A stretch of 64,000 bases of DNA from JAHWKS01 sp964458385 (GTDB lineage: Bacteria > Planctomycetota > Planctomycetia > Pirellulales > Pirellulaceae), in NCBI GenBank assembly GCA_964458385.1, contig CAYWIS010000005.1:1-64000 (forward strand), written 5' to 3'. The notes under the pieces are model-generated. The model had not been told where the DNA came from and did no database searches. It saw only the letters and a list, made by a program, of their open reading frames with translations. Numbering within the stretch: position 1 is the first letter of the stretch; each line of letters begins with the position of its first letter. Below are positions 46,339 through 55,055 of this stretch, piece by piece. The position numbers were made by a program, and so were the translations under genes.

Positions 46339-46673
46339 TAGCCTTTCAGGTCATCCGCCCGATCGACGTCAATGGTGGTGTGGTTATTGTAAAAATTAAG
46401 CGCAATGGCCAAAGCCACCGCCGCCTCGGCTGCCGCAAGTACGATCACAAAGACCGCGATCAATTGCCCGTCCAACCCCAAATGATTCTCGCGTAGAAAA
46501 GGGCTTCCAAACGCGATGAAGTTCACGTTGGCGCCGTTGAGAACCAGTTCGACGCCCATGAGTACGCCAAGAATATTACGTTTGGTCGCCATGCACACGA
46601 TGCCGGTAACAAAAAGCACCGCGCCCACGATCAAATAGTGCGTAACGGTAATTTGTGCGAGCAGGGGGGCCAT
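46338..46673 (-). CDS. nuoK: NADH-quinone oxidoreductase subunit K
   Basis: 111 residues with three membrane spans, the normal size. Conserved segments are FVTGIVCMATKRNILGVLMGVELVLNGAN read in two parts (MATKRNILGVLMGVE, LVLNGANVNF), containing the channel Glu, and VIVLAAAEAAVALAIAL with the second conserved Glu. It lies 3 bp after nuoJ. Confidence 0.96.
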   Translation of the reverse strand: MAPLLAQITVTHYLIVGAVLFVTGIVCMATKRNILGVLMGVELVLNGANVNFIAFGSPFLRENHLGLDGQLIAVFVIVLAAAEAAVALAIALNFYNNHTTIDVDRADDLKG

Positions 46674-46676
46674 ACG

Positions 46677-47705
46677 CTATTCCAATTGCGCCCACATACT
46701 TTGGGCGCCGCCAATCTTGAGCAGACCGTAAAGGACGAACAAGGAAAGTGCTTGTGCAGCCGCTGTGGCCAAGCCCGGTACAAGGCCCAACGCTGTACTA
46801 TTGACGACGACGAACACCGCCGCCATTACGACCAAGCCAGAGAACGCCCAGCGTTGCCAGTTGAGAAGCGCAATCAAACAGATGATGTGCAACGCCGTCA
46901 AGAATAGGCTCACGGTGAGTAACCATCGCGGAGCGCCCATTTGGGCTAGCAGGTCTTCGGTTAGGTCGCGACGGGCCATTACGTAGACAAGGGTCGCCAA
47001 CGCGGAAATGTCCACCACTAACCACAACATGGTCCAGAGTGTCGCCAATCGGCCGCGGCGTTTGGGGGACCGCTCGTGACGGAGCGCCGGCGCGTCGGCG
47101 TATGCCGGATGAAAACGTTTGGTGCGAGCCAAATACGCTGCGCCGATGAGAACAATAAGCAAATGCACCGACGCGATTTCAAACAGCAACAGATACCCCG
47201 ACATGCCCTGCCGCAAGCGTGGATCGGCGTGATCGGATGCGTCGGGACGGATACCTAACAAGGCCAAGCCCAATTGTGTGGCGGTCTGGGATGCAATCGG
47301 CGAAACCTCTTCAGGATGGGGGCGAGGCCGGCTCCAATCGTCGACTCCGAATGCCGTTCGCACCAGGAGCACCAGGACAGCGCCGCCAACTAAAGCTCCC
47401 ATAACCCATTCACCGCCCCGAGTCTTCATCGAAATGAAGCGTTCTTGGGCCGTAAGCATGACACCAAAAATGAGCAGCACCAGCGTACCGCCGACATAGA
47501 TTAACAACTGCATGGCGCCGACGAACTCAGCGCCGGCCAAAATAAAGAGACCGGCTGACGCGCCGAGCGAGATGACCAAATAGAACGCCATGTGGACGAT
47601 GTGATTCGAGAACAACACCGCCAAGGCGAACGCGCAGGTGATCGCAGCGAAAAGATAGAAAAAGAAAGAATGCCAGTCGGTGATCGTCGCCAGGAGGAGA
47701 TTCAT
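46677..47705 (-). CDS. nuoJ: NADH-quinone oxidoreductase subunit J with C-terminal membrane extension
   Basis: 342 residues against ~165-200 usually. Residues 1-~195 are the five-span NuoJ core, with GAEFVGAMQLLIYVGGTLVL and IASVHLLIVLIGAAYLAR. The extra ~140 residues form a basic linker (RHERSPKRRGRL) and about four further hydrophobic segments (TLWTMLWLVVDISALATLV, LLTVSLFLTALHIICLIAL, FSGLVVMAAVFVVV, AAAQALSLFVLYGLL). No function is known for the extension. The start overlaps the nuoH stop (ATGA). Confidence 0.93.
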   Translation of the reverse strand: MNLLLATITDWHSFFFYLFAAITCAFALAVLFSNHIVHMAFYLVISLGASAGLFILAGAEFVGAMQLLIYVGGTLVLLIFGVMLTAQERFISMKTRGGEWVMGALVGGAVLVLLVRTAFGVDDWSRPRPHPEEVSPIASQTATQLGLALLGIRPDASDHADPRLRQGMSGYLLLFEIASVHLLIVLIGAAYLARTKRFHPAYADAPALRHERSPKRRGRLATLWTMLWLVVDISALATLVYVMARRDLTEDLLAQMGAPRWLLTVSLFLTALHIICLIALLNWQRWAFSGLVVMAAVFVVVNSTALGLVPGLATAAAQALSLFVLYGLLKIGGAQSMWAQLE

Positions 47706-48991
47706 TGGACACCTCCTTTATTACCTTCAGCCGCCGCTGACACGGTCGCGAAAATCGGTCTTCCGCCCGACGACTTTGTCGTTTGAGCCGAAGCAGAAGC
47801 TCCATCGCGATTGGCGGCCTCCTGTTCGGCTCGCCATTGTTCGCGGACTTCGCTTCGATGTTCGAACGGTTTGGCGATGCGATTCAGGTAAATGTCGTTG
47901 GGGGACCACAGTCCCAGATACTGCCAGGCGATTACGCCCAAGAACCCCATGGCTGCTAAAGGAACACAGTACTTCAGGCAGGTGGTCATGACTTGGTCGA
48001 TGCGCAAGCGCGGCAGCGTCCACCTCGCCCACATCATCAGCGTGACGCCGAGAACCGCTTTGAATATGAAGTTCAACGCTCCAAAGAGATTCGCCGTTTC
48101 ACGCAAGATCCACGTTTCTGAATTTGCCCAGCCTAACCAGTGGAAAATTGGGATCGGGCCATTCCATCCGCCGAAGAACAATATGGCGGCCAGTCCGCTC
48201 ACGGCGAACATGGAGCCATATTCAGCCATGAAGAAGAAACTCCACCGGAGGCCCGAATATTCGGTGTGGAATCCAGCGACAAGCTCGCTTTCGGCTTCCG
48301 CCAAGTCGAATGGAGCGCGGTTCACGCTTGCCGTGGCGCACGTAAAGTAAACCCAAAAAATGCAGAACGTGAATGGATCGTGAAACACTAACCAATTGGT
48401 AAACAGCCCCGCCTGCATGTTGGCGATTGTGATCAGGTTCAGCGTGCCACAAAGCAGCACTGGCACGACCACGCACAGGCCTAAAGGCACTTCATAACTA
48501 ACAACCTGCGCCGCTTCACGCATGGCGCCGAAGAGCGACCACTTGGAGCCAGAAGCGTAGCCCGCCAGGATTACGCCGAACACTTCTAAGCCCACCACGG
48601 CCAGAATGAAAAACACAGCGACATTCAGCTCCCAAGCGACCCAGCCATTCGAAAATGGTAACGCCAAGTACGCCGCGAAGCTGGCGGCAAAGCTGATGTA
48701 AGGCGCTACGCGAAAGAGGAGTGCGTCGGCCTGAGCGGGGGTGAGATCTTCCTTTGCAAGAAGTTTGATGCCGTCGGCAATCGTTTGTAGCCAGCCGAAC
48801 CGGCCGCCCACGCGCGTAGGTCCTAGGCGATCCTGGATGCGGCCCGAAACCTTGCGCTCAAGCCAAATGAAGAACAAGGCTCCCACGGCGACGATGTTCA
48901 ACAGGATCGCACATTTAATAAGTGCGGCGATCGTGTGGCCGAGCCAGACGTGCTCGGTAATGCCGAAGATGTCGTTGAAGAAGTGACCCAC
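47702..48991 (-). CDS. nuoH: NADH-quinone oxidoreductase subunit H
   Basis: 429 residues, first gene of the operon. It has eight or more membrane spans and the quinone-site signatures GRIQDRLGPTRVGGRFGWLQ and ADGIKLLAKEDLTPAQAD. NRAPFDLAEAESELVAGFHTEYSG (here NRAPFDLAEAESELV then FHTEYSGLRW) is also conserved. A hydrophilic C-terminal tail of ~50 residues (EVREQWRAEQEAANRDG) extends beyond the core. The remaining complex I genes (nuoA-G, nuoI) are not in the window on the upstream side, so the operon encodes most of the membrane arm only. Confidence 0.96.
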   Translation of the reverse strand: MGHFFNDIFGITEHVWLGHTIAALIKCAILLNIVAVGALFFIWLERKVSGRIQDRLGPTRVGGRFGWLQTIADGIKLLAKEDLTPAQADALLFRVAPYISFAASFAAYLALPFSNGWVAWELNVAVFFILAVVGLEVFGVILAGYASGSKWSLFGAMREAAQVVSYEVPLGLCVVVPVLLCGTLNLITIANMQAGLFTNWLVFHDPFTFCIFWVYFTCATASVNRAPFDLAEAESELVAGFHTEYSGLRWSFFFMAEYGSMFAVSGLAAILFFGGWNGPIPIFHWLGWANSETWILRETANLFGALNFIFKAVLGVTLMMWARWTLPRLRIDQVMTTCLKYCVPLAAMGFLGVIAWQYLGLWSPNDIYLNRIAKPFEHRSEVREQWRAEQEAANRDGASASAQTTKSSGGRPIFATVSAAAEGNKGGVQ

Positions 48992-49621
48992 GAGTCGAAG
49001 CCCTGTTGGTGGCCCGTAATCGGGGAAAGCGGAGGCGCCGAGACGCCCTGCCGCTAAAAGTTTGTGAAATATGGCACAAACGAAGGGGCGTGTACATCCC
49101 CCACGGATCCAAAAATCTGGGGGCTTTCAGACTAGCCAATTTTGGGCGGAAATCAACAGCTATGACCGACAAGCCCATTCCTCTAACAAAACAAGTAGCG
49201 GCGGTTGTGCCTCGTGCGCTCGATTCATCACTTTCGAAGCGCGTTGTGTTAGACATTGGCGTTTGGAACGGGCCTATCCCCTAGGAGGCAGTGCGAAACA
49301 GCACACCCCAGACGGCCGTAATCTCGATACGCGTGCTGCGGACCAACTAGAAGCGGAGGTACTTGCTCGCTGCGAATTATTGCGATCAAAACTTTTTTCA
49401 ACAAAAACTACGCAACCTGATTGCAAACGGCTAATCACCCGCTACAACCAACTTTGCATTTCTTTTGTGGACCCTGAGTTAGCCATCCCACCACGGCTAC
49501 ACCGAGCGGGAGGAAGGCAGAAGTTCTGGGACACAACGGAACCGATACCGCGAACGGCGCCGAATGTAACGGGACGCGCTTTCTGCGAACTTGTCCTCAA
49601 TCACGAAAAAAGGGACGATCT
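48992..49621. other. Divergent intergenic region between nuoH and glnA
   Basis: 630 bp. An inverted repeat of six bases (CCCCCA near 49096 and TGGGGG near 49116) lies in it, downstream of no gene, so its role is unclear. One 184-residue frame (49071-49625) overlaps the glnA start by ATGA, but its composition looks non-coding. Promoters for both operons should be here; a sigma-54 pattern before glnA was looked for and not seen. Confidence 0.4.
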
Positions 49622-51046
49622 ATGACGGATATCAAAACTCCTCATGACGTATTGAAGTTGGGACGTGAGGCCGGCGCTAAAGCGGTCGACTTCCGGTTTA
49701 TGGATTTTCCCGGCTTGTGGCAACATACTTCGATTCCATTTTCCCGGCTCAAAGAGGAGACATTCGAAGAGGGGCAGGGGTTTGACGGCTCGAGTATTCG
49801 CGGATGGCAGGCGATTAACGAGAGCGACATGCTTCTCGTGCCGGATCCCACAACAGCTTTCATGGATCCATTCACGCAAATCCCGACCTTGGTGTTGATC
49901 TGCGATATTCAAGATCCGGTAACGGGCGAAGACTACACGCGCGATCCGCGAAACGTGGCCCGCAAGGCAGTGAACTACCTTCGGAGTACAGGCATAGCTG
50001 ACACCGCCTTTTTCGGCCCCGAAGCCGAGTTCTTCATATTCGACGATGTGCGTTTTGATCAGCGAAACCACGAGGGGTACTATCACATCGATAGTTGTGA
50101 AGCCGAGTGGAATCGGGGGCGCCGTGAACAGCCGAACTTGGGCCACAAAATTCGGCACAAAGAAGGGTACTTCCCTTGCCCTCCTGCTGACCAGTTAATG
50201 GACATCCGCAACGAGATGATGCTCACCATGATCGAGTGCGGCATGGACGTCGAAACGCATCATCATGAGGTGGGGACGGCCGGTCAGGCCGAAATCGACT
50301 TGCGATTCGCCGAATTGGTCAGGATGGCTGACCAATTGGTGATGTACAAGTACATTGTCAAGAATGTCGCCCGCAAGTATGGCAAGACCGTGACATTCAT
50401 GCCCAAGCCGATCTTCGGCGACAACGGATCGGGCATGCACACGCACTTTTCCCTTTGGCGCGAAGGTGAGCCACTTTTTGCCGGCGGCGGATACGCAGGG
50501 TTATCGGATATGGCCTTGTACGCGATTGGCGGAATCTTAAAGCATGCGCCGTCAATCATTGCGTTCTCCAACCCGACTACGAACAGCTATCGTCGTTTGG
50601 TGCCCGGCTACGAAGCGCCGGTGAACCTGGCATATTCGCAGCGCAATCGGTCGGCGGCGTGCCGTATCCCGATGTATAGTCCCAGCCCGAAAAGTAAACG
50701 CATTGAGTTCCGTTGCCCCGATCCGAGTTGCAATCCCTACTTTGTGTTCTCGGCGATCCTGATGGCTGCGATCGACGGCATTCAGAACAAGATCAGCCCG
50801 GGCGATCCGCTTGATAAAGATATTTACGATCTACCGCCCGAAGAGGCCGCCGCCGTACAGAAGACGCCGGCTTCGCTGGAGGAAGCATTAAACGCGCTGG
50901 AAAACAATTACGAGTTCCTTCTCAAAGGCGACGTATTCACCGAGGACGTGATCAAGACATGGATCAAGTACAAGCGGCAACGCGAGGTCGATCCAATCCG
51001 CCTGCGTCCGCATCCTTATGAGTTCTGCTTGTACTACGACGTTTGA
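49622..51046 (+). CDS. glnA: Glutamine synthetase type I
   Basis: 474 residues, the usual type I length. Signature segments are the N-terminal FDGSSIRGWQ, GPEAEFFIFDDV, HHHEVGTAGQAEID at the metal sites, KPIFGDNGSGMHTHFSLW in the ammonia/glutamate pocket, and SKRIEFRCPDPSCNPYFVFSA (shown in parts: KRIEFRCPDPSCN, PYFVFSAILMA). Near the C-terminus an adenylylation-type loop (DKDIYDLPPEE, with Tyr) is present, consistent with GlnE-type control. It makes glutamine from glutamate, ammonia and ATP. AGGGA lies 7 bp before the ATG. The gene is followed by a strong terminator and is monocistronic. Confidence 0.97.
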   Translation: MTDIKTPHDVLKLGREAGAKAVDFRFMDFPGLWQHTSIPFSRLKEETFEEGQGFDGSSIRGWQAINESDMLLVPDPTTAFMDPFTQIPTLVLICDIQDPVTGEDYTRDPRNVARKAVNYLRSTGIADTAFFGPEAEFFIFDDVRFDQRNHEGYYHIDSCEAEWNRGRREQPNLGHKIRHKEGYFPCPPADQLMDIRNEMMLTMIECGMDVETHHHEVGTAGQAEIDLRFAELVRMADQLVMYKYIVKNVARKYGKTVTFMPKPIFGDNGSGMHTHFSLWREGEPLFAGGGYAGLSDMALYAIGGILKHAPSIIAFSNPTTNSYRRLVPGYEAPVNLAYSQRNRSAACRIPMYSPSPKSKRIEFRCPDPSCNPYFVFSAILMAAIDGIQNKISPGDPLDKDIYDLPPEEAAAVQKTPASLEEALNALENNYEFLLKGDVFTEDVIKTWIKYKRQREVDPIRLRPHPYEFCLYYDV

Positions 51047-51063
51047 TGGCTTTGACGCCACGG

Positions 51064-51100
51064 AACGACCGGGAGGGGCGGACTGCTTCTCCCGGTCGTT
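51064..51100 (+). terminator. Rho-independent terminator of glnA
   Basis: A 12-bp perfect stem (51064-51075 with 51089-51100) with a 13-nt loop, followed by TTTCATTTTTT. It begins 18 bp after the glnA stop. Confidence 0.9.
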
Positions 51101-51252
51101 TCATTTTTTGGCAGGAAAGTTGCGATTGCCGACCGGCGTGCGTAAGCTCTACTTCGACCTAGCTAAGAGTTCGTTATTTCCTCGGCGATTGCCAACCTTT
51201 TGCGGCAATTTTATCATTTTCTGTCGTTCCATCTATTTTGAGGATCATCTCT

Positions 51253-52164
51253 ATGTACTCGTCCCGCGTCCGGACTTCTGGCTTCACCTTGGTGGAGTTA
51301 CTGGTGGTAATTGCCATCATTGGAATATTGGTCGCCTTACTCCTCCCTGCGGTGCAAGCCGCACGTGAGGCAGCACGACGCACCGAGTGTTCCAATCATT
51401 TAAAGCAGATCGGGTTGGCAATTCACAACCATCACGACACATACAACTATCTGCCTCATGGCGGCCAACATTGGAGCTATGCTCCGACTTATAATTCGGC
51501 AGGCGTCCCGGAAGTCGGTTCAGGACAACTGGCGGGCTGGGGTTTTCAGATTCTTCCCTATCTAGAGCAGTATCAAGTTTGGGAAGGGGCGAACAAAGCG
51601 AATAACGATGAACGGCAAATACAGGCAATGGGCGCCGTCGTCGAAGCTTTCTTTTGCCCAAGCCGTCGTTCGCCGCAGGCTCTTCCGCCACAGGCCAGTT
51701 GGTACGGTCCCAGCGGGACGTACGCCCATTCTCCCACCGACTACGCCGGGTGTTGCGCCCAGTCCGCCAATGTCGGCGCCATCGTGCAGAACCCCAATAC
51801 GACAACGCCCAACACAAACAGCTCGTTTCTCATAAGCTTTGCGGGAATTACTGACGGAACCGCGAACGTGATGATGATCGGCGAGAAACGGTTGAACCGC
51901 ACGCTTTTGGGCACCTACCAAACAGATGATAACGAGGGCTATACCTGCGGGTGGGACCACGACGCGATACGGGCATCGAACCAAACTCCATTGCCTGATC
52001 CTAAGTCGGGTGATGGGCAACAGCGGTTTGGCTCATCGCACCCGGGCGGCTTTATGAGCGTGTTTGTTGACGGGAGCGTACATTTCATCAGCTATACGAT
52101 CGACCTGACGACGTTCCAACGTTTGGGCGAACGGGGCGATGGAAATCCAATTACCCTTCCTTGA
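51253..52164 (+). CDS. DUF1559 pseudopilin-like protein
   Basis: 303 residues. The class III prepilin leader RTSGFTLVELLVVIAIIG includes the Glu of the pilin helix and is followed by LLPAVQAAREAARRTECSNHLKQIGLA (parts: AVQAAREAARR, CSNHLKQIGLA) leading to the DUF1559 domain. The C-terminal H-x-G-G motif is SSHPGGFMSVFVDGSVHFI. DUF1559 proteins are hugely expanded in planctomycetes and are thought to be surface or secretion-system pseudopilins; their function is not settled. GAGGA 8 bp upstream supports the ATG at 51253. A small lipoprotein gene follows 9 bp later, the usual pairing. Confidence 0.93.
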   Translation: MYSSRVRTSGFTLVELLVVIAIIGILVALLLPAVQAAREAARRTECSNHLKQIGLAIHNHHDTYNYLPHGGQHWSYAPTYNSAGVPEVGSGQLAGWGFQILPYLEQYQVWEGANKANNDERQIQAMGAVVEAFFCPSRRSPQALPPQASWYGPSGTYAHSPTDYAGCCAQSANVGAIVQNPNTTTPNTNSSFLISFAGITDGTANVMMIGEKRLNRTLLGTYQTDDNEGYTCGWDHDAIRASNQTPLPDPKSGDGQQRFGSSHPGGFMSVFVDGSVHFISYTIDLTTFQRLGERGDGNPITLP

Positions 52165-52173
52165 GAAAGAATC

Positions 52174-52620
52174 ATGAAGAATAGGATTTCTGTGCTGGGG
52201 GCGGCTTTGGTTCTTGGCAGCGTTTGCATTGGTTGCAGCGAAGGACCAACATATGAACCAGGAGTCATCGTCAAAGGCAAGCTCTTGCATGCCGGCGCTC
52301 CCCTTCAGGCTCCTCAGAATATTCCTGGTGCTACAGTGAACGTGCAACTAACGCCCGTCAATCCTGGGAGTGGCGCCGAACCGTGGACCGCCCCCTTAGC
52401 AGCGGATGGGGCATTCGAGATCGTTGGCGCCCAGAACGGGATCAAGCCAGGACGGTATAAAGTCGGCTTATCACAAGCGACGTACCTTGAGGATCAGAAG
52501 CTTGCCACACAATTTTCGCCTGAGAATACGCCGATTGAGGTTGAAGTCCCGGCCGACAAGATTGGCGACACGCACGATTTAGGCGTAATCGACCTTGCAG
52601 AGGCGGCGAAGCGAAACTAA
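52174..52620 (+). CDS. Small lipoprotein paired with DUF1559
   Basis: 148 residues. The signal peptide ends in a lipobox (SVCIGC, Cys at residue 17). The rest is an all-beta domain (VIVKGKLLHAGAPL, VNVQLTPVN, GRYKVGLSQATYL) resembling the carboxypeptidase-regulatory-like or transthyretin-like folds found in the lipoproteins that follow many DUF1559 genes. It lies 9 bp after that gene and probably is co-expressed and membrane-attached. The function is unknown. Confidence 0.8.
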   Translation: MKNRISVLGAALVLGSVCIGCSEGPTYEPGVIVKGKLLHAGAPLQAPQNIPGATVNVQLTPVNPGSGAEPWTAPLAADGAFEIVGAQNGIKPGRYKVGLSQATYLEDQKLATQFSPENTPIEVEVPADKIGDTHDLGVIDLAEAAKRN

Positions 52621-52843
52621 CGCTTCGTGTGTTCTACGTCGGTTCCCGTTATGGACCGGAACCGATACCCGAATCGGGAAGCACTGGCCTTTACATTGGA
52701 TTCCTGCCTGGCGATGTCTTCTCCATCATCGCCACGTAAGTCGCGACCGCGAACTTGATGTAGCAAGCAACAATTGCGCAGGTCATGCCGAACCACGATC
52801 GCGCGCGATCATTGGCGCCTCCGCAACGTTCTCTACACGGCAA

Positions 52844-53500
52844 TTAGTTGCCCAGCGTGGCGCGGTCGGACGCCACGTCCTCTTGAATATCGTACTCGTG
52901 GAAGTTGCGGACGATATTCTCGGCCAGTACGCGAATGAAAGCGCGTTTGAACTTCGATTCCGAAATGTCCGTGACCGGCTGGGCGCCGCGGGCAGGAAAG
53001 GTGAAGTCCTCTAAAACGGTGTGATACACCTTGCTCCCATTTAGACTCATATCGAACACGGAGATTTCGGCATCGGCATGGCCCTTATACAGCGTGGAGC
53101 CTTCGTGGAGGCTAAACCGCATTAGGTCAATCGCTAAAACACAATCTGCTTTCACGCCGCGGCCAATTTGTAAGTAGTCGTACTGCCAATTGTTGCGGTC
53201 GATCCAGTTGGCCACTTCGCTGTGCGGTACGACCTTGATGTCTTTCACCCGGGCACGGAGCAACCCTTCGACTTGGCGCGACAGCATTACCGCGTTCGAT
53301 CCCGGGCCATAGTCATCATTCGGCGACACGCAAACGACGGCTACACGCTTACCAACGAGGCCATCGTATGCGGCCGGAATCGTCGCCCCGCGGACTACAT
53401 ACAACAAATGATTGACGATGGCGCATCCGCCAAAGCACGACAGCACCAAGGCCAGCCCCGTTACAGTCAAGGTCCGGCGGCCAAAAGTATTGGTCAGCAT
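52844..53500 (-). CDS. Lipoprotein of unknown function
   Basis: 218 residues. The signal peptide ends in LVLSCFGGC, a lipobox with Cys near residue 26. The mature part alternates strands and helices (KRVAVVCVSPND, VLAIDLMRFSLHEGS) and ends in a helix (FIRVLAENIVRNFHEYD). It resembles planctomycete lipoproteins of unknown role; no catalytic motif is seen. The ATG at 53500 is preferred because GAGGG lies 7 bp upstream; the longer frame starts at 53530. The gene follows the DUF2752 gene by 33 bp, so both may be co-transcribed. Confidence 0.72.
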   Translation of the reverse strand: MLTNTFGRRTLTVTGLALVLSCFGGCAIVNHLLYVVRGATIPAAYDGLVGKRVAVVCVSPNDDYGPGSNAVMLSRQVEGLLRARVKDIKVVPHSEVANWIDRNNWQYDYLQIGRGVKADCVLAIDLMRFSLHEGSTLYKGHADAEISVFDMSLNGSKVYHTVLEDFTFPARGAQPVTDISESKFKRAFIRVLAENIVRNFHEYDIQEDVASDRATLGN

Positions 53501-53533
53501 GGCGTTCCCTCGCCTGAGTTGCTCCTGCAACGT

Positions 53534-54001
53534 TCATCTTGTGAAAATGATCCGCACAACCCAGTCCGCCAAAGTCACGGCCACAATGCCTGCTGTGACC
53601 GCGACGGCAACCGATTCACGCGGACGCCCCCAAAACCACCACCCGCGAATGCCCGATACAAGCATCCAAGGCCCTAGTCCTGCCGCCGCAATCCCCAACG
53701 CAACTCCACCCACGTTAGCCGCCATTGCCGATGCGAATTGTCCTCGCATCAAATGCGCCCAAGCGGTTGTCATTCCACACGAAGGACACCGCACTCCCGC
53801 CAACGTCTGAAACGTACACGGCGGCAACCCAAGCTGACGATGGGTGCCGTATCCGCGTTGGTCCGGCTGTAGCACAGCGGCAGTCGCCAGCAGTGTCAGC
53901 AACAGGGCCCCCAGCGCAACCAGACCGATCCGTACTAGAAGCGGAATCCCGAACGGGGAGGTCTGGCGCGTAGGAAATTGCGCGGAGTTTGTCGGAATCA
54001 C
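53534..54001 (-). CDS. DUF2752 membrane protein
   Basis: 155 residues with three membrane segments (IGLVALGALLLTLLATAAVL, NVGGVALGIAAAGLGPWML, VAVTAGIVAVTLADWVVRII). The family signature CPSCGMTTAWAHLMRGQF, with a CxxC pair, is present after CTFQTLAGVR. DUF2752 proteins are small integral membrane proteins of unknown function, common in Bacteroidetes and planctomycetes. The Cys pair may bind metal or be redox-active (inference). Confidence 0.88.
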   Translation of the reverse strand: MIPTNSAQFPTRQTSPFGIPLLVRIGLVALGALLLTLLATAAVLQPDQRGYGTHRQLGLPPCTFQTLAGVRCPSCGMTTAWAHLMRGQFASAMAANVGGVALGIAAAGLGPWMLVSGIRGWWFWGRPRESVAVAVTAGIVAVTLADWVVRIIFTR

Positions 54002-54236
54002 GGAAATGGCGCGGAAGGTTAGCGAAATACGCTGCGCAGGGCAAGTGCGAATGCCTCATCTATGGGCGGCAAGAGTACGTCAAGCGTATTATAGCCCTAG
54101 ATCAGGTCTTAGCGACGTCTTAAGCGCCGAAGCGTACCGCTAACCGTTAGAGGAATAGCTGCGAAGCTCCTTCCCCGTAAATACGGCCAGAAAAGACAAA
54201 CAGTGCGCGCCACTGGACGCCTAACCCCTCGGCTGT

Positions 54237-54896
54237 CTATTTATTTTGGCCGTAGATCAATTGCATGACTTCCGCGCGGGTTGAGAGATTCGAACGGAAG
54301 ATCCCCTTCATGGCCGAGGTAACGCACAGGCTTCCCGGTTTGCGGATGCCGCGAATGGTCATACAGGTATGGGTGGCCTCCACGACCACACCGACCCCTT
54401 TGGCGCCCAATTCCTCTACCAGCAGGTTCGCAATCTGTTCCGTCATGCGCTCCTGCACTTGCGGCCGCCGCGAGACAACTTCTACCACACGGGCCAGCTT
54501 ACTTAAACCGATCACCTTGCCCGAGGGAAGGTAACCAATGTGCGCTTTGCCCATGAACGGCAGCAAGTGATGCTCGCACACACTTTCAAACGTGATATCG
54601 CGCACAAGCACGATCTCATCGTACTTTTCAGTAAAGAACTTCTGAAGGTGCTCGCGCGGATCTTGGTGCAATCCACGGAAAAGCTCAGCATACATGCGGG
54701 CGACGCGGGCGGGTGTTTCCTTAAGTCCCTCGCGGTTAGGATCTTCACCGACTGCCGCGAGGATCTCCCGCACGGCGCGTTCAATACGCGGCAGATCTAC
54801 GGACGCGGCGCCAGCAGCCAAAGGTACTTCGTCCGGCCCGAGTTCACCCATAATCGATCCGGCGAGCGTTTCACTTTTTTCCGACGGAGATTCCAT
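54237..54896 (-). CDS. folE: GTP cyclohydrolase I
   Basis: 219 residues, the usual length. Zinc and active-site segments are CEHHLLPFMGKAHIGYLP, SRRPQVQERMTEQIA and THTCMTIRGIRK, giving the zinc-binding Cys, His and Cys ligands. FolE converts GTP to dihydroneopterin triphosphate, the first step to tetrahydrofolate. The ATG at 54896 is chosen because the upstream 44 residues of the longer frame have no folE counterpart. No other folate gene is adjacent. Confidence 0.96.
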   Translation of the reverse strand: MESPSEKSETLAGSIMGELGPDEVPLAAGAASVDLPRIERAVREILAAVGEDPNREGLKETPARVARMYAELFRGLHQDPREHLQKFFTEKYDEIVLVRDITFESVCEHHLLPFMGKAHIGYLPSGKVIGLSKLARVVEVVSRRPQVQERMTEQIANLLVEELGAKGVGVVVEATHTCMTIRGIRKPGSLCVTSAMKGIFRSNLSTRAEVMQLIYGQNK

Positions 54897-55055
54897 GTTA
54901 CGTTGATGAGCGAAACGTCGCGCCGCTACGCAACCCCAGATTACGTCACGATTTGTTGAACAACCAATGGTTTCATCGTAGGCGCCATATGCCCCCTGGT
55001 CAACCCGATGAAGCAACGGGTTGACCACAACAAAGTACGGCGACAGCGATGCCGA

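Noticed and set aside
49380..49621. Search for a sigma-54 promoter before glnA
   Set aside because: No match to the TGGCAC-N5-TTGC pattern was found, so nitrogen control by sigma-54 cannot be claimed.
49071..49625. 184-residue plus-strand frame overlapping the glnA start by ATGA
   Set aside because: No recognisable family, erratic composition, and other frames in the same stretch are equally open; glnA has its own Shine-Dalgarno. A comparative search could revive it if the frame is conserved.
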